Part shown: in pieces, positions 17,751-27,201 of the stretch
How the letters are laid out: each line of letters begins with the position of its first letter
Position numbering within the stretch: position 1 is the stretch's first letter
Origin: Clostridia bacterium
Lineage (GTDB): Bacteria > Bacillota > Clostridia > Christensenellales > Aristaeellaceae
Length of the DNA stretch: 54,072 bases
NCBI GenBank assembly: GCA_017459565.1
Contig: JAFUCP010000104.1
Span: forward strand, 1 to 54,072
Direction: 5' to 3'
Program-made: the position numbers and the translations under genes
Notes under the pieces: model-generated
What the model was told of the DNA's origin: nothing
Databases searched by the model: none
The model's input: the letters and a program-made list of their open reading frames with translations, nothing else

Positions 17751-18872
17751 TCAGTCGCGGGACAGGATGGTCTTTTCGGTTTCCACATCGAAGAAATGGA
17801 GACGATTGACGTCGAAGCCGACCTTGATCTTGTCGCCGCCGCGGGAGGTGGTGCGAGGATCGACGCGGGCGATGAAGTTCTCGTCCTTGCCGCTGGTGGT
17901 CATGTACAGATAGGTTTCGGAACCCATCAGTTCGATGATCTCAACGTCGACGTCGATGCAGGCATCGGGATAGGTGGAGGTGAACACGGCGTCATCGGAG
18001 ATGTTCTCAGGACGGATGCCCATGAAGACTTCCTTGCCGATGTAATCGCCGGTCATGCGCTGAACCTTGCCCTCGGGCACCTTGATGGCGTTGTTGCCGA
18101 AGACGGCCCACACGCCGTCGCCGCGCTTTTCAAGCTTCACGCGGAAGATGTTCATCTGGGGCATACCGATGAAGCCGGCGACGAACAGGTTGGCGGGGAA
18201 GTCATACAGGTTCTGCGGAGAATCGACCTGCTGGATGTAGCCGTCCTTCATAACCACGATGCGGGAGCCCATCGTCATAGCCTCGGTCTGGTCGTGGGTA
18301 ACATAGATGAAGGTGGTTTGCAGCTTCTTATGCAGCTTGGTGATCTCAGAACGCATCTGCACGCGCAACTTGGCGTCCAGGTTGGACAGAGGCTCGTCCA
18401 TCAGGAAGACCTTCGGCTCACGAACGATTGCACGGCCCAGAGCGACACGCTGACGCTGACCACCGGACAGAGCGGCGGGCTTGCGGTTCAGCAGGGCTTC
18501 GATGCCCAGAATGGAAGCGGCTTCCTTGACGCGGCGGTCGATATCGGCCTTGGGCATCTTGCGCAGCTTCAGGCCGAAGGCCATGTTGTTGTAAACGGTC
18601 ATATGGGGATACAGAGCGTAGCTCTGGAACACCATGGCGATGTCGCGATCCTTCGGCGGAATATGGTTGACCAGCTTGTCGTCGATATACAGTTCGCCCT
18701 TGGAAATATCCTCCAGACCGGCGACCATGCGCAGGGTGGTGGACTTACCGCAGCCGGAGGGGCCGACCAGGATGATAAATTCCTTATCTTCGATCTCCAG
18801 GTTGAAATCGCTTACCGCAACGACGTCGCCGGCATAAATCTTATAAATGCCGCGAAGAGACAAACTTGCCAT
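17751..18872 (-). CDS. msmX: Shared ATPase of carbohydrate ABC importers (MsmX/UgpC type)
   Basis: 373 residues. Walker A GPSGCGKST, Q-loop, signature LSGGQRQR, Walker B with FLMDEPLSNLDA, and His-loop YVTHDQTEAM are all in place; residues about 240-373 form the MalK-type regulatory domain. It has no permease or binding-protein genes nearby, the usual pattern for MsmX, which energises several sugar importers at once. The araD gene just upstream fits a sugar-use context. The ATG follows GAGGTAACC. A perfect TATAAT at 18908-18913 (minus) with a weak -35 is its probable promoter. Confidence 0.93.
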   Translation of the reverse strand: MASLSLRGIYKIYAGDVVAVSDFNLEIEDKEFIILVGPSGCGKSTTLRMVAGLEDISKGELYIDDKLVNHIPPKDRDIAMVFQSYALYPHMTVYNNMAFGLKLRKMPKADIDRRVKEAASILGIEALLNRKPAALSGGQRQRVALGRAIVREPKVFLMDEPLSNLDAKLRVQMRSEITKLHKKLQTTFIYVTHDQTEAMTMGSRIVVMKDGYIQQVDSPQNLYDFPANLFVAGFIGMPQMNIFRVKLEKRGDGVWAVFGNNAIKVPEGKVQRMTGDYIGKEVFMGIRPENISDDAVFTSTYPDACIDVDVEIIELMGSETYLYMTTSGKDENFIARVDPRTTSRGGDKIKVGFDVNRLHFFDVETEKTILSRD

Positions 18873-18980
18873 ATGGGTTACCTCCTCTAATAAAATTTGA
18901 CACTGATATTATAACAGAAAATGATCAAATTTGGAATGGATTGATTTCACAAAAAGAAGCACACTTATTGTGACGGGTTG

Positions 18981-19009
18981 ACAGCCCCGCCAAAAAGTGA
19001 CGGGGCTGT
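18981..19009. terminator. Stem-loop after araD
   Basis: 9-bp stem ACAGCCCCG/CGGGGCTGT with an 11-nt loop, between araD and the ABC ATPase. There is no strong U-run, so its strength as a terminator is uncertain. Confidence 0.5.
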
Positions 19010-19065
19010 TATAGCAATTTGACAATATGGGGCTTAGACGCCCAGGATCAACCCCAAAGAGCGCT

Positions 19066-19764
19066 CTATTTACTGGATTTCTGCCCGTAATAGGCGTTCG
19101 GACCGTGCTTGCGCAGGAAATGCTTATCGGAAATGTGCTGCGGCAGCGCTCCGAGATCGGGGGTCAGACCGAGCGACCACATGCCCATTTTTGCCAGCTC
19201 CTCAAGCACCACGGCGTTGTGTACGGAATCCATGCCGGATTTTCCCCAGGTGAAGGGGCCGTGGCCGCGGGTGAGGATCGCGGGTGTGTACATGGGGTTG
19301 CGGCCCTCAAAGGCTTCGATGATGACCTTGCCGGTGTTGGCCTCATAGGCATCCTCGGTTTCCTCAGGCGTCAAAAAGCGGGAAATGGGAATGTCGCCCC
19401 GGAAATAATCGGCATGGGTGGTTCCGAAGCAGGGAATTGCACGGCCAGCCTGGGCCCATGCGGTGGCATAGGGGGAGTGGGTGTGGGTGACGCCGCCGAT
19501 TTCACCGAAGGCGCGGTACAGCGCCAGGTGGGTGGGCGCATCGGAGGAGGGATTCAGGTCGCCCTCCACGGTCCTGCCGGTTTCCAGGTCCATGACGACG
19601 ATCATGTCCGCCGTCAGGTTGTCATAGGGCACGCCGCTGGGCTTAATGGCCACGACGCCCCGGTCGCGGTCAACCTGAGAGACGTTGCCCCAGGTGTATA
19701 TCACCAGATTGCGGTGCCAAAGTTCCATATTGGCTTCATAGACCATCTGCTTGAGCTGCTTCAT
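19066..19764 (-). CDS. araD: L-ribulose-5-phosphate 4-epimerase
   Basis: 232 residues, exactly the AraD size. It converts L-ribulose-5-phosphate to D-xylulose-5-phosphate. Zinc ligands are visible in VTHTHSPYATAWAQ and in the later RGHGPFTWG segment; NLVIYTWGNVS at the start and ADYFRGDIP in the middle are typical. The start at 19764 was chosen by the GGAAG site and homology (MKQLKQMVYEANMELW), not the much longer upstream frame. No araA is in the window; an FGGY kinase lies 4 kb away on the other strand. Confidence 0.93.
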   Translation of the reverse strand: MKQLKQMVYEANMELWHRNLVIYTWGNVSQVDRDRGVVAIKPSGVPYDNLTADMIVVMDLETGRTVEGDLNPSSDAPTHLALYRAFGEIGGVTHTHSPYATAWAQAGRAIPCFGTTHADYFRGDIPISRFLTPEETEDAYEANTGKVIIEAFEGRNPMYTPAILTRGHGPFTWGKSGMDSVHNAVVLEELAKMGMWSLGLTPDLGALPQHISDKHFLRKHGPNAYYGQKSSK

Positions 19765-19905
19765 GGAAATATCTTCCTTCCTGCGTGGTTTGGACGCCGG
19801 GATGGCCGGCGGCGCAATCTCATTATAGCATCGATTGCGCCGCGCCGCAACCTTACCTATATTGATATGACACATTTTTTTTGCAATCTGTTTTTCAAAA
19901 GAAAG

Positions 19906-19934
19906 TTGGCTTTTCATGGGTTTTGTATTATAAT
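19906..19934 (+). promoter_or_regulatory. Promoter of the cdaA-cdaR operon
   Basis: TTGGCT, 17-bp spacer, perfect TATAAT, 42 bp before the cdaA ATG. Confidence 0.8.
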
Positions 19935-19975
19935 GAATGTGGATAATGATCATGATTAGCGCGGAGGTGGCAGGT

Positions 19976-20851
19976 ATGGCGCAATTGCAGGAATTCCTGC
20001 GCTCCATCGGCTCTCTGTTTACCAACCTTTTCGAGCAGCCGGATTGGCACAACATCGTGGATGTGCTTATTTTGGCTGTGTTGATATATCACGTCATCAA
20101 GCTGGTGATGCACACCCGTTCGAATTCACTGCTGAAGGGCATCGCCGTGGTGCTTGCGACGGCAGGGCTTTCCAGCCTGCTGCGCTTCAACGCGGTCTCC
20201 TGGCTGCTTAACCAGTTGATCAGCATGGGGCTTGTGGTGGTCGTGATCCTGTTCCAGCCGGAGTTTCGGCGCGGTCTGGACCAGCTGGGCCGGTCCAGCT
20301 TCATGCGCCGCGTGTTCGTAACCTCCAAGGAGCGGGAAGCGGACCAGGTGGAGCGCCCGGTGGCGGAAATCGTGCGCGCCATGAATGACATGGCCCGCAA
20401 GAAGATTGGCGCCCTGATCGTCATCGAGCGCATGACCGGCCTGCGGGACGTGATCGAGACGGGCACAACGGTGGACGCAGAAATATCCGCCCCGCTGATC
20501 GAAAATATATTTGAACCCAATACGCCGCTGCACGACGGCGCGATGATCATACAGGACCGTCGGATCAACGCCGCGGCCTGCATCCTGCCCCTGTCGGAGG
20601 ACCCCTCCATCAGCCGCGACCTCGGCACGCGCCATCGCGCGGCCATCGGCATAACGGAGACGACGGACGCCGTTTCACTCATCGTTTCCGAAGAAACCGG
20701 CATCATCTCCATGGCCAGGGAGGGCAGGCTGACGCGACATTTGGACGCCCGTTCCCTGACCATCCTGCTGACCGAGCTGTTCACGCCGGAGCGCAACATG
20801 TATTCCTGGCTGGGTACGCTGCACAGGGAGGAACCGAAAGATGAAGAATAA
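19976..20851 (+). CDS. cdaA: Membrane diadenylate cyclase
   Basis: Makes cyclic di-AMP from two ATP, controlling potassium and osmotic balance and cell-wall homeostasis in Firmicutes. Three N-terminal membrane helices (about residues 22-95) precede the DisA_N catalytic domain, with the active-site motifs DGA (187-189) and RHR (219-221). 291 residues is standard. The ATG at 19976 follows GGAGGTGG; an upstream frame start at 19937 has no support. Its end overlaps cdaR by 11 bases. Confidence 0.96.
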   Translation: MAQLQEFLRSIGSLFTNLFEQPDWHNIVDVLILAVLIYHVIKLVMHTRSNSLLKGIAVVLATAGLSSLLRFNAVSWLLNQLISMGLVVVVILFQPEFRRGLDQLGRSSFMRRVFVTSKEREADQVERPVAEIVRAMNDMARKKIGALIVIERMTGLRDVIETGTTVDAEISAPLIENIFEPNTPLHDGAMIIQDRRINAAACILPLSEDPSISRDLGTRHRAAIGITETTDAVSLIVSEETGIISMAREGRLTRHLDARSLTILLTELFTPERNMYSWLGTLHREEPKDEE

Positions 20852-22184
20852 CCTGAACAAGCTGCGCGAGCGCGTCCTCTCCGGCAAGCTGTACAACAGC
20901 TCGCCCAGGCCCGTGCGCTGGGTCATCGGTTCGCTGTCCAACCATCTGGGTCTAAAGCTGCTTTCGCTGCTGCTGGCGATTCTGCTGTGGAATTATGTCA
21001 TTACCACGAACACATCGATTACAAGGGCCAAGACCATCTACAACCTGACGGGCTATATCAACGGTCAATCCCTGCTGGGCGACCGGCAGCTGGCCTTGAC
21101 TGAGGACCCCGGACAGCGGCTTTCCGGCATTTCCGTGTCCGTGGAGGTCCCCCAGGCGGATTATGCCAAGGTTTCCCAGGACAACATACAGGTGACGCTG
21201 GACCTTTCCAATGTGCGCAGCGCAGGCACACAGGAGGTTCCCCTGCGCGCCACGACCTCCTATGGCCGCGTGCGCAGCATCCTGCCCGCGTCTCTGACAC
21301 TGAATTTTGAACCCCTGGATTCCCGCAGCGTGGCGGTCAACGCCTCGGTGGTCAACGGCTCCTCCAATTACTGGTACAACGTCACGCGGAACAACCCTTC
21401 CGTGCTGACCGTGTCCGGCGCGGCCTCGGTGGTGCAGAGCATCGCCTCCGCCCGCGTGCTGGTGGACGCCTCGGGCATGGATTCTTCCACCACGACGGTG
21501 CAGTCCTATGTGCTGATGAATTCGGACGGAGAAGAGATTCCCCAGACGATGCTGAACTGCTCAAGCACCTCCGTATCCGTCAGCCTTGAGGTGTTCCCGT
21601 GCCGGGAGATTCCCATTTCCTCGGGCACGGCGAACCTGGTTACGGGCACGCCCGCGCCGGGCTATGTGATACAGTCCGTCACGGTGCAGCCCGAGAGCAT
21701 ACAGGTCGCGGCGGAGCGAGAACTGCTGGACAGCCTCACAGAGCTTGTAATCGAACCTGTTTCGGTGGAGGGCGTCAGCCAGAGCTTTTCCGCCAGAGCC
21801 TCGGTGTCCCGCCTGCTGGACTTCAAGAACGTGTCCAGCGAGCAGGTCTATGTCAACGTCACGATCGCGGAGGAAACAGAGGACGCCTATATCGACGATG
21901 TAAAGGTGCTGTTCATCGGAAAGGCGGACAATCTGGTTGCCAGCTATGAGCCTTTCGGCATCCATGTCAGCGGGCCCAAGAGCGTCGTGGAGGCCCTGCG
22001 GGAGAGCGGGCTTACGGTCAATGTGGATATCACGGGGCTGGGCGGCGGCCGTCACCTGCTCAATCCCCGGATCGACGCTGAGCGCTATCCAAACCTGCAA
22101 ATCCAGAGCGATGGCGTGTCCGTCACGCTGACGGACATCACCCCGGTGGAGCCGGAAACGGAGCAAATCATCCCGGGACAATAA
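20841..22184 (+). CDS. cdaR: YbbR-domain regulator of diadenylate cyclase
   Basis: 447 residues. One membrane helix (about 37-53) is followed by a long beta-rich extracellular part with repeated YbbR units, each ending in a pattern like ...VTLDLSNV... or ...VNVDITGL.... CdaR binds CdaA at the membrane and tunes c-di-AMP synthesis. The start overlaps cdaA and has its own GGAGG, so the two are translationally coupled. In many Firmicutes glmM follows; here an unknown membrane protein follows instead. Confidence 0.92.
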   Translation: MKNNLNKLRERVLSGKLYNSSPRPVRWVIGSLSNHLGLKLLSLLLAILLWNYVITTNTSITRAKTIYNLTGYINGQSLLGDRQLALTEDPGQRLSGISVSVEVPQADYAKVSQDNIQVTLDLSNVRSAGTQEVPLRATTSYGRVRSILPASLTLNFEPLDSRSVAVNASVVNGSSNYWYNVTRNNPSVLTVSGAASVVQSIASARVLVDASGMDSSTTTVQSYVLMNSDGEEIPQTMLNCSSTSVSVSLEVFPCREIPISSGTANLVTGTPAPGYVIQSVTVQPESIQVAAERELLDSLTELVIEPVSVEGVSQSFSARASVSRLLDFKNVSSEQVYVNVTIAEETEDAYIDDVKVLFIGKADNLVASYEPFGIHVSGPKSVVEALRESGLTVNVDITGLGGGRHLLNPRIDAERYPNLQIQSDGVSVTLTDITPVEPETEQIIPGQ

Positions 22185-22247
22185 TCATAGCGGGCGGATC
22201 GCCTGTATCGACGGTACGCCTGCACCAATGGGAGGATAATACGTATT

Positions 22248-22976
22248 ATGACCATGAGCGGTTACTCCAGCGCGATTGTGGATGTGATGCTCGGGTGGCT
22301 GAAAGGGCTTGCCAATTGGGTGCTGCGGCTTTTCAACCTCGCGGGCAGCGTCACCACGTCGCCACTGCTGTGGCTTTCCCATAATTGGATGAAGCTGCTG
22401 ATCTTTTTTCTGGTGCTTGGCGTGGTGCTGGACCGGCTGGTCTGGCTCATCCGCTGGCGGCCCTACTGGGTATGGTTCAAGAAGGAGCGCGTCATCGTCA
22501 ATGACGACAAGTTCTTCGCCAGCGCGGATATGGACAAGGCTTCCAGCCGGGAAAGCGACCTGGAAGGCAATTGGGACGAGCATGATTACGTGGTCGCCAG
22601 CACCGTTGTAAAGCGCAGAGCCGAAGGCAAGAGCCGCGGAGCGGTCGTGAAGGACGGCAAGCGCCCCCAGAAGCGCACCCCCGCGCAGCCCCGCAGGCGC
22701 TCAGAGGGCACGAAGGTGGCCCGCAGGGTGGAGCGCGGAGACGGCGCGGCGCGGACGGATCGGGTTGAGCGCGCGTCCGCCAGTCCCGAAAGAACGCGCC
22801 AGGAGGCGGAGAGCAAGCCTGTCCGTCGCGAAAGCAGCCCGGACAGCATTTTTGCCGGCAATCTGAACAAGAGCGGTGCGTCAGATGTTTATGAGGACGA
22901 AGTCTTTAACGTGGCGAACCTACCGGCGGCTTCCGATTATAAAGACGATAAAAGACCCAGAAAGAGCGCCCGATGA
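22248..22976 (+). CDS. Unknown membrane protein with a basic, disordered tail
   Basis: 242 residues; I do not recognise the family. Residues 1-45 contain amphipathic, Trp-rich helices, residues about 48-69 form one clear membrane helix, then comes WRPYWVWFKKE at the membrane edge. From about residue 110 to the end the chain is polar and low in complexity, rich in Arg, Lys, Glu and Ser, with repeated KR, RR and RE steps, and turns acidic near YEDEVFN. It is coded 63 bp after cdaR behind a GGAGG, so it is likely part of the cda operon and may act at the envelope. Confidence 0.75.
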   Translation: MTMSGYSSAIVDVMLGWLKGLANWVLRLFNLAGSVTTSPLLWLSHNWMKLLIFFLVLGVVLDRLVWLIRWRPYWVWFKKERVIVNDDKFFASADMDKASSRESDLEGNWDEHDYVVASTVVKRRAEGKSRGAVVKDGKRPQKRTPAQPRRRSEGTKVARRVERGDGAARTDRVERASASPERTRQEAESKPVRRESSPDSIFAGNLNKSGASDVYEDEVFNVANLPAASDYKDDKRPRKSAR

Positions 22977-23000
22977 GACGTGTATTCGGAGGATGAAACT

Positions 23001-23642
23001 TTGCCAAAGCGTATACTTTGTTTTGGGGATTCCAACACCTATGGCTATATTCCCACCGGCGGACGATATGACGCGCATACCCGATGGCCCATGCGGATGC
23101 AAGAAGCGCTTGGCGAAGGCTTTACCGTGATTGAGGAGGGCTTTAACGGTCGGACCTGCGTGTTTGACGACCCCGTGGAGGGCGGCTACAAGAGCGGCGT
23201 GCAGTATCTGCCGCCTTGCATCATGAGCCACAATCCCCTGGATGCGGTGCTGATCATGCTGGGCACCAATGATACCAAGGTCCGCTTCGGCATGACGCCC
23301 ATGACCATCGGACAGAGCATGATGCAGCTGGTCCGCACGGCAAAGCAGTACGCGGTGGATGAGCAGGGGAGGGCTTCGAGGGTGTACATCGTCGCGCCTC
23401 CGCTCATACTGGACAACCTGATGCAAACGCGCCACGCCGAATGCTTCGGCGAGCAGGCCATGGCCGTATCCCGGGGACTGGCCCGGGAATACCGGCGCAT
23501 ATCCAAGCTGATGCGCTGCGATTTCTTTGACGCGGGCCCCTTCGCGGAGGTGTCGCCGCTGGACGCCGTCCATATGACGGCGCAGGGGCATATACGGCTT
23601 GGAGAAGCGCTGGCCGATAAGATGCGGGAAGCCCTGAAATGA
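23001..23642 (+). CDS. SGNH/GDSL-family esterase
   Basis: 213 residues with the four SGNH blocks: GDSNTYG with nucleophile Ser11, an oxyanion Gly, GTND, and the C-terminal DAVH with Asp188 and His191. It has no signal peptide, so it acts in the cytosol, perhaps removing acetyl or other acyl groups from sugars. The TTG at 23001 is taken as start because GGAGGATG lies 8 nt upstream; the earlier GTG at 22980 sits in front of that site. It follows the unknown membrane-protein gene by 24 bp. Confidence 0.85.
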   Translation: MPKRILCFGDSNTYGYIPTGGRYDAHTRWPMRMQEALGEGFTVIEEGFNGRTCVFDDPVEGGYKSGVQYLPPCIMSHNPLDAVLIMLGTNDTKVRFGMTPMTIGQSMMQLVRTAKQYAVDEQGRASRVYIVAPPLILDNLMQTRHAECFGEQAMAVSRGLAREYRRISKLMRCDFFDAGPFAEVSPLDAVHMTAQGHIRLGEALADKMREALK

Positions 23643-23672
23643 ACTGTTGAGAGATAACCCCGGAAAAGGGTC

Positions 23673-23701
23673 TGGTCAAGCGTAGAAAACCATGTTATAA
23701 T
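23673..23701 (+). promoter_or_regulatory. Probable promoter of the FGGY kinase gene
   Basis: TGGTCA, 17-bp spacer, perfect TATAAT, 38 bp before the ATG. Confidence 0.6.
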
Positions 23702-23739
23702 GATTCTGATTACAAATATTTACATGGAGGTAGGTTTCA

Positions 23740-25344
23740 ATGAGCGCAAACGACATTCGTTCGATCATCGAGGGCGGCAAGGCGCGCCTCGGCGTCGAAT
23801 TCGGCTCCACTCGCATCAAGGCCGTGCTGATCGATCCGGCGGGCAATCCTATTGCCCAGGGCGCGCACGATTGGGAAAACCAGCTTGTCAACAACATTTG
23901 GACCTATGATATGAAGGATGTCTGGGCGGGCCTTCAGGATTGCTACGCCAGGATGGCCGAGGATGCCGAGAATCGCTACGGCGCTAAGATTACCCGGCTC
24001 GAGGCCATCGGTATGAGCGCCATGATGCACGGCTACATTCCCTTCGATGCCGAAGGCAACCAGCTGGTGCCCTTCAGGACCTGGCGCAATACCATCACGG
24101 GGCCAGCGGCCGAAGCGCTGACAAAGCTGTTTAACTTCAACATTCCCCAGCGCTGGAGCATCGCCCATCTGTATCAGGCGATTCTGAACGAAGAACCCCA
24201 TGTGCCGCAAATTCGCTTCCTGACTACACTGGAGGGCTATGTCCACTGGATGCTGACGGGCGAAAAGGTGCTGGGCATCGGCGAAGGCGCGGGCATGTTC
24301 CCCATCGACAGCAACACCAACAATTATGACGCGAAGATGGTGGCGGATTTTGACGCGTTGATTGCGGACAAGGGCTTCCCCTGGAAGCTGGAGCAGATCC
24401 TGCCCAAAGTACTGATGGCCGGGGATGACGCCGGAAGGCTGACCGAAGCGGGCGCAAAGCTGCTGGATGTCAGCGGAAAGCTGCAAAGCGGCGTGCCGCT
24501 CTGCCCGCCCGAGGGCGACGCGGGCACCGGCATGGTCGCCACCAACAGCGTCGCGCCGCGCACGGGCAACGTCAGCGCCGGCACCTCCGTGTTCGCCATG
24601 ATCGTGCTGGAACGCGCGCTGAAGAAGGTCCACCCGGAGATCGACATGGTGACGACGCCCGCGGGTATGCCTGTGGCGATGGTCCATTGCAACAACTGCA
24701 CCAGCGATTTGAATGCCTGGGTCAAGCTGTTCGGCGAATTCGCGGAGCTAATGGGCCTGAAGGCGGACGCGAACCAGCTGTTCGGCGCGCTGTACCGCAA
24801 GGCGATGGAGGCGGATGCCGATTGCGGCGGGCTGCTGGCCTACAACTATTTTTCCGGCGAACATATCACCGGCTTTGAGGAGGGCCGCCCGCTGTTTGCG
24901 CGCACGCCGGACAGCCGCTTTACGCTGGCCAATTTCATGCGCACGCACCTGCACGCGGCGCTTTCCTCCCTCAAGATCGGCCTGAACATACTGCTGGACG
25001 ACGAAGGCGTGAAGGTGGACCAGATTCTGGGCCACGGCGGCCTGTTCAAGACCAAGGGCGTGGGCCAGAACATCATGGCTGCGGCCATCAACGTTCCCGT
25101 GTCCGTGATGGAGACCGCCGGAGAGGGCGGCGCATGGGGCATTGCGCTGCTGGCGAGCTACATGGTGGACAAGGCCGAGGGCGAGACGCTGGAGGATTAC
25201 CTGGCGAACCGCATCTTCGCCGGTATGCCGGTGGAAAAGGTCGAGCCCGATCCCAGGGACGTGGATAGCTTCAACGACTATATCCGGCGCTACAGTGCAG
25301 GGCTTCCCATCGAACGGGCCGCGGTGGATTGCATCAGGCAGTAA
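23740..25344 (+). CDS. FGGY-family carbohydrate kinase
   Basis: 534 residues. The N-terminal phosphate-binding motif [15 protein letters not shown] (about residues 18-32), the middle SAGTSVFAM and the C-terminal GHGGLFKT and [14 protein letters not shown] segments place it in the FGGY sugar-kinase superfamily. The sugar cannot be read from the sequence. The nearby araD suggests L-ribulose (an AraB function) as one possibility, but the two genes are 4 kb apart on opposite strands. The ATG follows GGAGGTAGG. Confidence 0.88.
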   Translation: MSANDIRSIIEGGKARLGVEFGSTRIKAVLIDPAGNPIAQGAHDWENQLVNNIWTYDMKDVWAGLQDCYARMAEDAENRYGAKITRLEAIGMSAMMHGYIPFDAEGNQLVPFRTWRNTITGPAAEALTKLFNFNIPQRWSIAHLYQAILNEEPHVPQIRFLTTLEGYVHWMLTGEKVLGIGEGAGMFPIDSNTNNYDAKMVADFDALIADKGFPWKLEQILPKVLMAGDDAGRLTEAGAKLLDVSGKLQSGVPLCPPEGDAGTGMVATNSVAPRTGNVSAGTSVFAMIVLERALKKVHPEIDMVTTPAGMPVAMVHCNNCTSDLNAWVKLFGEFAELMGLKADANQLFGALYRKAMEADADCGGLLAYNYFSGEHITGFEEGRPLFARTPDSRFTLANFMRTHLHAALSSLKIGLNILLDDEGVKVDQILGHGGLFKTKGVGQNIMAAAINVPVSVMETAGEGGAWGIALLASYMVDKAEGETLEDYLANRIFAGMPVEKVEPDPRDVDSFNDYIRRYSAGLPIERAAVDCIRQ

Positions 25345-25362
25345 GCACAAATCGAATAAAAA

Positions 25363-25390
25363 CGCGGCGGAGCCTATGGGCGCCGCCGCG
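25363..25390. terminator. GC-rich stem-loop after the FGGY kinase gene
   Basis: 8-bp stem CGCGGCGG/CCGCCGCG with a 12-nt loop, 18 bp after the stop. It lacks a U-run, so it is a weak terminator candidate. Confidence 0.45.
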
Positions 25391-25426
25391 CCGCGTCATT
25401 CGGAGCCTCCAGGCCTTGGATGCGGC

Positions 25427-25455
25427 TTGACTTTTAGCGGCGGCTATGATAGGAT
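25427..25455 (+). promoter_or_regulatory. Promoter of the galactofuranose-type cassette
   Basis: TTGACT, 17-bp spacer, TAGGAT, 61 bp before the first glycosyltransferase. Confidence 0.7.
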
Positions 25456-25515
25456 TAAGTTGATTTAATGGGTATTTGTGTCCATTGAACAACGCTTTAC
25501 AAAGGGGACAATGCT

Positions 25516-26271
25516 GTGATTGACGGCAGAGTTTCAATTATAACGCCATGCTATAACGGGGAACGATATGTCGCCGAAACGATCAGATCTGTGCAGGCGC
25601 AAACCTATCCTGACTGGGAAATGATCATCGTCGACGATGGCTCCACGGACAATTCCGCCCGGATCATCGGGGAATATGTCGAACACGATTCGCGCATCCA
25701 TCTGATCCGGCAGGCCAACGCTGGCACGGCCTGCGCGCGCAACGCAGCCCTTCGCCGGGCGGAGGGACGCTACATCGCGCTGTTGGACGCGGACGACCTC
25801 TGGGACGCGGATTTCCTGGAAAGACAGCTGGCCTTCATGAAGCAGAAGCGCGCGCTCTGCGTCTGCTGCTCCTACAGGCACATCGACGAGCAATCCCACC
25901 AGATCCAGCATCCCACCATTGCCAAGGCGGAGATCACCGTGCAGGATATGGCGGTAATGAACCGGATCGGCTGCCTGACGGGGCTCTATGACAGTGCGAC
26001 CCACGGCAAGGTGTTTCTGCATGAAGAGCTTAAATCCATTCGGGACGATTACGCCTATTGGTATGACATCGTATCCCTGGCCGGGCGGGCTTACGGCAAC
26101 CCGGATATCCTTGCGGGTTACCGCGTCCAGTCCGCCAGTACCACGGGAAACAAGCTGCGACTGGTGGCAAAACAATACAGCTTTTACAGAAGCTATCTGC
26201 GCCAGAATGTGGTGAAGGCGCTTAAAAACACTTTGCGCTGGGGCATCAGCGGCATCGGCAAGTTTTCCTGA
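25516..26271 (+). CDS. Family 2 glycosyltransferase
   Basis: 251 residues, inverting GT-A fold. The motifs are VSIITPCYNGERYVAETIRS at the start, IIVDDGSTD for nucleotide binding, and ALLDADDLW as the DXD metal site (about residues 90-98). No membrane helices. The GTG at 25516 follows AAAGGGG by 8 nt. It leads a three-gene unit with a second GT2 and glf, so it probably builds a cell-surface glycan. Confidence 0.9.
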   Translation: MIDGRVSIITPCYNGERYVAETIRSVQAQTYPDWEMIIVDDGSTDNSARIIGEYVEHDSRIHLIRQANAGTACARNAALRRAEGRYIALLDADDLWDADFLERQLAFMKQKRALCVCCSYRHIDEQSHQIQHPTIAKAEITVQDMAVMNRIGCLTGLYDSATHGKVFLHEELKSIRDDYAYWYDIVSLAGRAYGNPDILAGYRVQSASTTGNKLRLVAKQYSFYRSYLRQNVVKALKNTLRWGISGIGKFS

Positions 26272-26296
26272 CGTGAAAACGGGAGGTGAGGGCCGG

Positions 26297-27190
26297 ATGG
26301 GTGAGCGCGTCGCCGTCGCCGCGATTGTGGTGACCTACAATCGAAAGGCGCTGCTTGGTGAGTGCATCGATTGCCTGCTTCGGCAGACAGCCCCGGATGT
26401 CTCCATACTCATCGTCGATAATGCCAGCACCGACGGCACGCGCGATTTTATCGCGCCGCACATTGAATCGCGCCGGGTGCGGTACGTCAACACCGGCGCG
26501 AACCTTGGCGGCGCAGGGGGCTTTCAATTTGGTATGCGCTGGGCCATGGGTTTGGACTGCGACTATCTGTGGGTCATGGACGACGACGCCATGCCCGAGC
26601 CGACAGCCCTCGAAGCGCTGCTGGCCGCGGCACGTCAGGCGGGGGATTTCGGCTATCTCTCCGGCAAAACGCTGTGGACGGACGGCAGCCTGTGCTGCAT
26701 GAACGTGCAACGGGATGTGAATATGCGCAGCATCTCGGACTTCTCCCCGGGGCTCATTCCCTCCGGCGCGGCGACCTTTGTTTCGCTGCTGGTCCCGGCG
26801 CACGTCGTGCGCGAGGTGGGGCTGCCCATCGGCGCGTTTTTTATTTGGGCGGATGATTTGGAGTATACGCGCCGCATTTCCCGGCGCTTTCCATGCTATG
26901 TAGTCACGGGCAGCGTGACCGTACACAAGTGCGGCACGAACAACGGCGGCAACATCGCCACAGATATTCCAGAGCGCATTGAACGCTATCGCTACGCCTA
27001 TCGCAACGAGGTGTACCTGTACCGCAGGGAGGGACTTCGGGGCATACTGCACCTGCTGGCCCGCACGCCGGTGCATATACTGCGCGTGCTGACGCGCTCC
27101 AGGGACAAGAAATGGGCGCGCATCCGTGTGATCCTGGGCGGCACCCTGGCAGGGCTGTCCTTCAGGCCCGAGATCGAATACATCGAGTGA
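26297..27190 (+). CDS. GT2 glycosyltransferase, possible galactofuranosyltransferase
   Basis: 297 residues. It opens with AAIVVTYNRKALL, then ILIVDNAS, NLGGAGGFQFGM and the metal site WVMDDDAMP. The NxGGAGGF segment and the later FFIWADDLEYTRR are typical of the group that includes GlfT-like galactofuranosyl and rhamnosyl transferases. Its direct link to glf supports use of UDP-galactofuranose; this is inference. The start at 26297 has GGAGGTGAG in front; the longer frame from 26273 does not. Confidence 0.88.
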   Translation: MGERVAVAAIVVTYNRKALLGECIDCLLRQTAPDVSILIVDNASTDGTRDFIAPHIESRRVRYVNTGANLGGAGGFQFGMRWAMGLDCDYLWVMDDDAMPEPTALEALLAAARQAGDFGYLSGKTLWTDGSLCCMNVQRDVNMRSISDFSPGLIPSGAATFVSLLVPAHVVREVGLPIGAFFIWADDLEYTRRISRRFPCYVVTGSVTVHKCGTNNGGNIATDIPERIERYRYAYRNEVYLYRREGLRGILHLLARTPVHILRVLTRSRDKKWARIRVILGGTLAGLSFRPEIEYIE

Positions 27191-27201
27191 GGAAGCGGAA
27201 A

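Noticed and set aside
17472-18890. 472-residue plus-strand frame through the tRNA-Ser genes and antisense to msmX
   Set aside because: It runs through two tRNA genes and two terminators and mirrors the ABC ATPase; not a gene.
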